64,000 bases of DNA, taken from Ipomoea triloba. Its lineage: Eukaryota > Streptophyta > Magnoliopsida > Solanales > Convolvulaceae. The notes beneath the pieces were generated by a model, which was not told where the DNA came from, searched no databases, and saw only the letters and a program-made list of their open reading frames with translations. Location of the stretch: NCBI RefSeq assembly GCF_003576645.1, contig NC_044923.1, positions 17,429,711 to 17,493,710 on the forward strand. Reading direction: 5' to 3'. How positions within the stretch are numbered: position 1 is the first letter of the stretch; each line of letters begins with the position of its first letter. Positions 59,390-64,000 of this stretch are shown in pieces. Both the position numbers and the translations under genes were made by a program.

Positions 59390-60239
59390 TTTAGCTTCTA
59401 ACTCTTTGCCTCACAGAGAGAGAAACATTTAGAACAAGAACACATGATTCACTAAATGTGCTTGATTCAAACCATGATATGTCATGCTTCCATTTCAAAC
59501 ACAATGCCCAAATAAACTTAATTTGTTAATTGGTTGATCAATCAAATCACTTATAAGCTGAATTTATCACCCCTTCACTATCTTTGCTAAACATAGAGAA
59601 TCAAATTCATGCCTAGGCAAAAACACACAATTTTGTAAAAAAAAAAAAAAAAAAAGAACTCAGAGCATTTATGAAAGGCACAAAAAGGATGAAATGTGAA
59701 TGAATCATGAAAATAACACAAAAAGAAATGAAAGTCTCCATCTTTACACAAACAAATAAGAGAGAAGTTAAATACCCACAAAATGGGATGAACAAAAGCA
59801 CAAACATTTACTTTTAAAAACTGTGCCACCAAAGCATAGTGTTAGCCATGTATCATAAATACCCATAAGATAGCAAATTGAAACCAAACCAAAAAATCAA
59901 GCAAAGCAGAAACATTAAGCTCAATCTTGCAACAAAAATGGGAAAAAAAGGAAAAGATATAATATTCAATAATATTGTACCATGAAATTGCAAAATATTT
60001 AAGGCAACTCAGTTCAATTGGTAAAAATATCCTGCAATTTTAGGCATTTTTAGTTTATCCCAAGAAATGCAGAACAAGAGCTTTCAAAGTTTCAGCTTTA
60101 ATAACTTCACGGAATAGATTCATAGAAACCACTGTCAGAGAAAAACAAAAACAAATTTTTTTTTTTAAAAGAAGAAATTACCTAGCCCGAATATTATTCC
60201 CCCTCCCTACTGTATTTCTTCATAGATTTGAATCCTTAT

Positions 60240-61190
60240 ATAGAAATTTTGAAATTTCAGAAAATTCTCCTTTAAGAGAGAAAAAATTTCCAATGAGTGG
60301 TGGAGAAGATATATCTGAGATTTATTCATTTATTTATTAAAAAAATCAAAATAAAAGAAAAGAAGGTATTACATTTTGAGCCTTTAAGCCTTTGATCCCG
60401 TCAGAGTTTAATTTTTCCTCGTTGACGTCATCCCCAGCCGCAACAGACTTTCTCCTCACCGACCCTTATATAGAAATCTTGAAATTTCAGAAAAATCTCC
60501 TTTTAAGAGAGAAAAAAAATCTCAAATGAGTGGTGGAGAAGATAGATCTGAAGGCGAAGAAGATAGATCTGAGATTTATGTATTTATTTATTAAAAAAAG
60601 TAAAATAAAAGAAAAGAAGACGTTACCTTTGAGCCTTTGACCCCGTCGGAGTTTCTCCTCGTTGTTGCTGTCATCCCCAGCCGCAACGGACTTTCTCCTC
60701 GCCGATCTTTATATAGAAATCTTGAAATTTCAGAAAAATCTCCTTTAAGAGAGAAAAACAATCTCAAATGAGTGGTGGAGGAGATAGATTTGAAGGTGAA
60801 GAAAACAGATCAGAGATTTATTTATTTTTTTTAAAAGCAAAATAAAATAAAAGAAGACGTTACCTTTGAGCCTTGGATCCCGTTGGAGTTTCTCCTCGCC
60901 GTTGCTGTAATCCCAAGCTGCAACGAACATTCTCCTCACCGATCCTTATATAAAAATCTTGAAATTTCAGAAAAATCTCCTTTAAGAGAGAAAAAAATCT
61001 CAAAAGAGTGGTGGAGAAGATAGATCTGAAGGCGGATATGATAGATCTGAGATTTATTTTAAGAAAAATAAAAGAAAAATAAAAGAGAAGAAGACGTTAC
61101 CTTTGAGCCTTTGGTCCCGTCGAAGTTTCTCCTCGCCGTTTCTCTCATCCCTAGTAGTGACGGACTTTCTCTTCGCCGTTATCATTGTCT
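60240..61190 (-). repeat. Four-unit tandem array of captured exon, copy B right arm
   Basis: Units of about 225-245 bp with donors (ttacctt or decayed) near 60368, 60625, 60861 and 61099 and 'gtggtggag(a/g)agatagat' starts. Same arrangement as 18920-19800. Confidence 0.8.
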
Positions 61191-61751
61191 AGAGAAGTCT
61201 AGAGAAGAATGAAGAGGCTAGTGCAATTATTTACTTATTTGCTTTATTTATTTAATTTATTTATCTGTACCTGCTCCGTAACTAATCCAGATAAATAATC
61301 TTGGTAAAATAAGTAGGAACTTTAGGCTTATCTTGTGCATTCAAGATCCACGATACAATTTCATGTATATATATATATATATATATAGTATAGAATTGAC
61401 CCTATTACATTGTAATATCTGCTCACCTATACTTTCTTAATCTGTTGAAGCACAAAGAGTCATTATCGCCTCCACTAAAGCTCTATCTCATGACCTCCCA
61501 TATGGAAGAGTCTCTACATGCTATCTAAGCACAAGGTGCTTGGAAAAAATGGAAAAAAAATTGAAAAATTGTATTGGGTCCTTACCCAACCACGGAGTAA
61601 TTTTTTAAGGTAATTTGACTGTAAGCATATTCCTTGTACATACTATTGATGTTCTTTTTTCTTTCTTTCTTTTTATTTTTTGGGTGAAAAAATAATGTAA
61701 ATAGCATATTGTCACGAAAAGGTGTATATGAGAAGTGAAGTCGTTGCAATT

Positions 61752-62131
61752 AGGGATGCCAATTCAACCCGCCCCGACGGGGAAAATCGATGATTATTAT
61801 GCGTACTTATACTTGGACTTTGGACTTTGAAACAACTTAAAGTGTTTGAACATTTTATGATTATGTATTTTTGTTTGAAAGTTGAAACTTTGAATATTTG
61901 TAGTAAGTTTAGAGTTTGGATATTTTAATTTTATTAATATATATATTTTTTGAATTTGGAATTTGTTTAACGATTCAAGGTTTAGTTTTTGTTTTTTTTT
62001 TCTTCATAATATAAATTTCTTTTTTAAATTGACATAATTCAAAAAATTTCTCGCGGGGATTCCCTGTCCTCGAAAAATCCCTACGGGAACGGGGACCCCA
62101 TTCCTCGCCGCGCTACATTGCCCTCCCTAGT
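61752..62131. mobile_element. Non-autonomous hAT derivative, copy without nested MITE
   Basis: Starts TAGGGATGCCAATTCAACCC and ends GCCCTCCCTAG; paralogous to 51004-51832. Confidence 0.78.
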
Positions 62132-62969
62132 TCCGATTCAATATTTATATCAAGGATTATGGTGCACATAGCAACATGTATTCAATAAATCCCTATTTTT
62201 AATTTTTTAAATTTAAATTTATTTCTCTTTTTCTTTTGGTAGAAATAAAATAAATTTATAAAAAAAAATATCATTAAAAAAATTATAATGAGGATCTTTT
62301 AAAGGAGATTCATATTAACTTTTTTTTTTTAAAAAAAATAATTCTAAAAATACATAAGAGTCACTACTTTAATGTGATGTTTCTATATGTAAAGTAAGCT
62401 TTTTTTTAATGAATATATAGAAAGAATATTACGAACCTAACCTGTTACAAAGTGAATGAAATAGATATGATATACCATCAATTTAGTATTTATGTACATT
62501 GATGTTTAGATTTGTGATCACATAGAACAATATTATGAACATAGTACATAATTAATGTTATTAAACATAATATGTTTGTAGTATAATATTTATGGATTTT
62601 AAGTTTTTTTTTTTTAATAAACAGGCACATAGAAGAAATATTATATATCTACTACATAGTGGATATAAATAAATATGATATACTTGCAGTTTAGTGTTTA
62701 TATGCTTTAAAATTTAGATTTAACAAATAGATCAAATATTATGAAAAATAGTACAAAATAAATGTTATTAAACATGATGTATTAGTTGATACCATTAATG
62801 ACGCCGTTTTAAACCAAGATCTATAATGCAAAGTATGCCTTGGCCTATGATATAATTTGCGGCTGCAATTGGAATAAAACGAAAATAAATAACTTTAAAA
62901 CAATAAATATGAAAAGTGAAACTTCAACTATTGCGACAAATAATTTAAAATAATAAGATTAATGCATCA

Positions 62970-63052
62970 GCTAGTTTGCTCGAGAGGTTAAGGGGGAAGA
63001 CTTAAGATCTTTTGCACATAAGTGCGCGTGGGTTCAAACCCCACAGCTAGCA
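62970..63052 (+). tRNA. tRNA-Leu(UAA): tRNA-Leu (anticodon UAA), copy 2
   Basis: Paralogue of 54636-54718 with the same anticodon loop CTTAAGA and the same variable arm. Changes give weaker pairs: D-stem CTC/GGG, anticodon stem closing G-T (GAAGA/TCTTT), T-loop TTCAAAC in place of TTCGAAC, and one acceptor T-G pair. It is still foldable, but box B is altered (GGTTCAAACC), so it may be less active. A T5 run lies about 9 bp downstream (63061-63065). Confidence 0.88.
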
Positions 63053-63914
63053 TATTTATATTTTTAGAGATTTGCGATAAATTAAGGTGAAAATTTGTTA
63101 CCGCTCATTTTTTTTTCAAAGGTTTTCGCCAGGATAGGAACACCGTCGTGCCAACGCGTTGTGTCGCCTAGCGTGGTAGGCTTTGACATTTACATCGACA
63201 TGACGACATGGCTGTGTCGAGAGCATGTCAATAGTCAAAAATTCTATTTAAGTCGTATTTTAATCCTTTTGGGGACTTTCCGACCAAAGATTTCAAGAAA
63301 ATGATCCAAGACACTTTTGATGGTTTCAACCACTCTTTGGAAGACATCTCTATATTTTGGGAAGACTTGGAGTCAAGATTTCTTTGTGGATTAAAGGTGT
63401 TTAATTTATCTATGTTCTTCAATTCGTTTATTGTTTACTTCATTTCTTTTGTTTTTGCCTAAATGTTTCGAGGCTAAACATGTAGTTCTTGAATTTATGA
63501 TCAACCATAGTATGAAACCTTAGCTTGTTCTTAATTGTTTTCTTACCATGACACAATTTTTTTTCTTTGATCCAATTGTGTTCTTTATCATTCTTGAATT
63601 AATAATTACTATGTCTTGTTAAATTCATGATTGATGTATAAATTTTGTGACCAAGATATCTTTTGTATGTGTTGATTCCACATGATTGAAAAGAGTGGAT
63701 TACAACCCAGCCTAGAGGTAGTATGTCATCAATCCTCTTTGTTCAAGTCAAATTGTTAAGTCTTTGAGGTTTTTAATTGAGATGGGATTTTGATTAATCA
63801 ACTTGGACTTGGAAAAAAGATATTAACATAAATTAGGAGGTGTCGCGATCTTTAGAATATACATTTGTTTTTGGCATGCATTTATTTATTATGATCAATG
63901 ATATAATCTCCTTG

Positions 63915-63916
<2 letters not shown>

Positions 63917-64000
<84 letters not shown>
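63917..64000. repeat. (TA)n microsatellite, runs off the window
   Basis: At least 41 TA units; paralogous to 55487-55527. Confidence 0.97.

Larger units (their letters stand above)
58110..61225. mobile_element. Fold-back element, copy B (ends lost)
   Basis: 58110-59085 and 59095-61225 are inverted arms around a loop near 59090 and match 16738-19860 of copy A. The CACTA-like termini are absent: the left edge abuts the minisatellite and the right edge the segmental duplication. Copy-B arms resemble the corresponding copy-A arms in diagnostic differences. Confidence 0.82.
61299..63960. repeat. Segmental duplication, copy 2
   Basis: Collinear with 48650-55527 but lacking the MITEs, the gap palindrome and the Pack-MULE. 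It adds a diverged partial repeat of its own sequence (62400-62575 against 62576-62770) and a 60-bp insertion after the tRNA (63053-63110). Confidence 0.85.

Overview
This is nuclear DNA of a flowering plant, AT-rich and gene-poor. The signs are a WD40 gene with one GT-AG intron, two tRNA-Leu genes with long variable arms, and layered plant transposons of nearly every class: Ty1-copia, Ty3-gypsy, LINE and SINE remnants, hAT, CACTA-like, Mutator-like, PIF/Harbinger-like and Helitron elements. A eudicot, perhaps an asterid, fits the repeat spectrum, but I cannot name the species.

The one convincing intact protein gene is a JINGUBANG-like WD40 protein on the minus strand (34446-36148, two exons, 428 codons). 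The other certain genes are two tRNA-Leu(UAA) genes (54636-54718 and 62970-63052), which lie in paralogous segments.

Layout: 1-4361 holds a decayed copia element on the minus strand with 145-bp LTRs. 4.4-12.6 kb is AT-rich, with SINE pieces, a palindromic MITE, tandem repeats and a possible short transcription unit. 12.7-15.6 kb holds an internally deleted hAT element. A 1,368-bp block is then repeated exactly across a single N at 15343, which looks like an unmerged contig overlap. 15997-20385 is a large fold-back element with CACTA-like ends; both arms carry an F-box (FBW2-like) first exon and a second captured exon that is expanded into a tandem array on one arm. 20.5-34 kb contains a Helitron end, a Mutator-like element, MITEs, a local duplication with an empty-site comparison, and a complete 1.55-kb Helitron. 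36.4-47.6 kb has a LINE tail upstream of the WD40 gene, a 686-bp Mutator-like element, nested MITEs, a second Helitron and several tandem repeats. 48-64 kb contains two diverged copies of a multi-kilobase segment (48.6-55.5 and 61.3-64.0 kb). These include a Pack-MULE-type element with a perfect 9-bp target duplication carrying protein-disulfide-isomerase-like gene fragments, a gypsy gag remnant, a solo LTR inserted into a minisatellite, and a second copy of the F-box fold-back.

There is no operon-like cooperation between genes. The biology of interest is host-gene capture by transposons, and long inverted repeats that could be transcribed into hairpin RNA and feed small-RNA silencing. Two assembly anomalies (single N at 15343; 25 Ns at 50451-50475 at the centre of a palindrome) should be resolved before the local structure is trusted.
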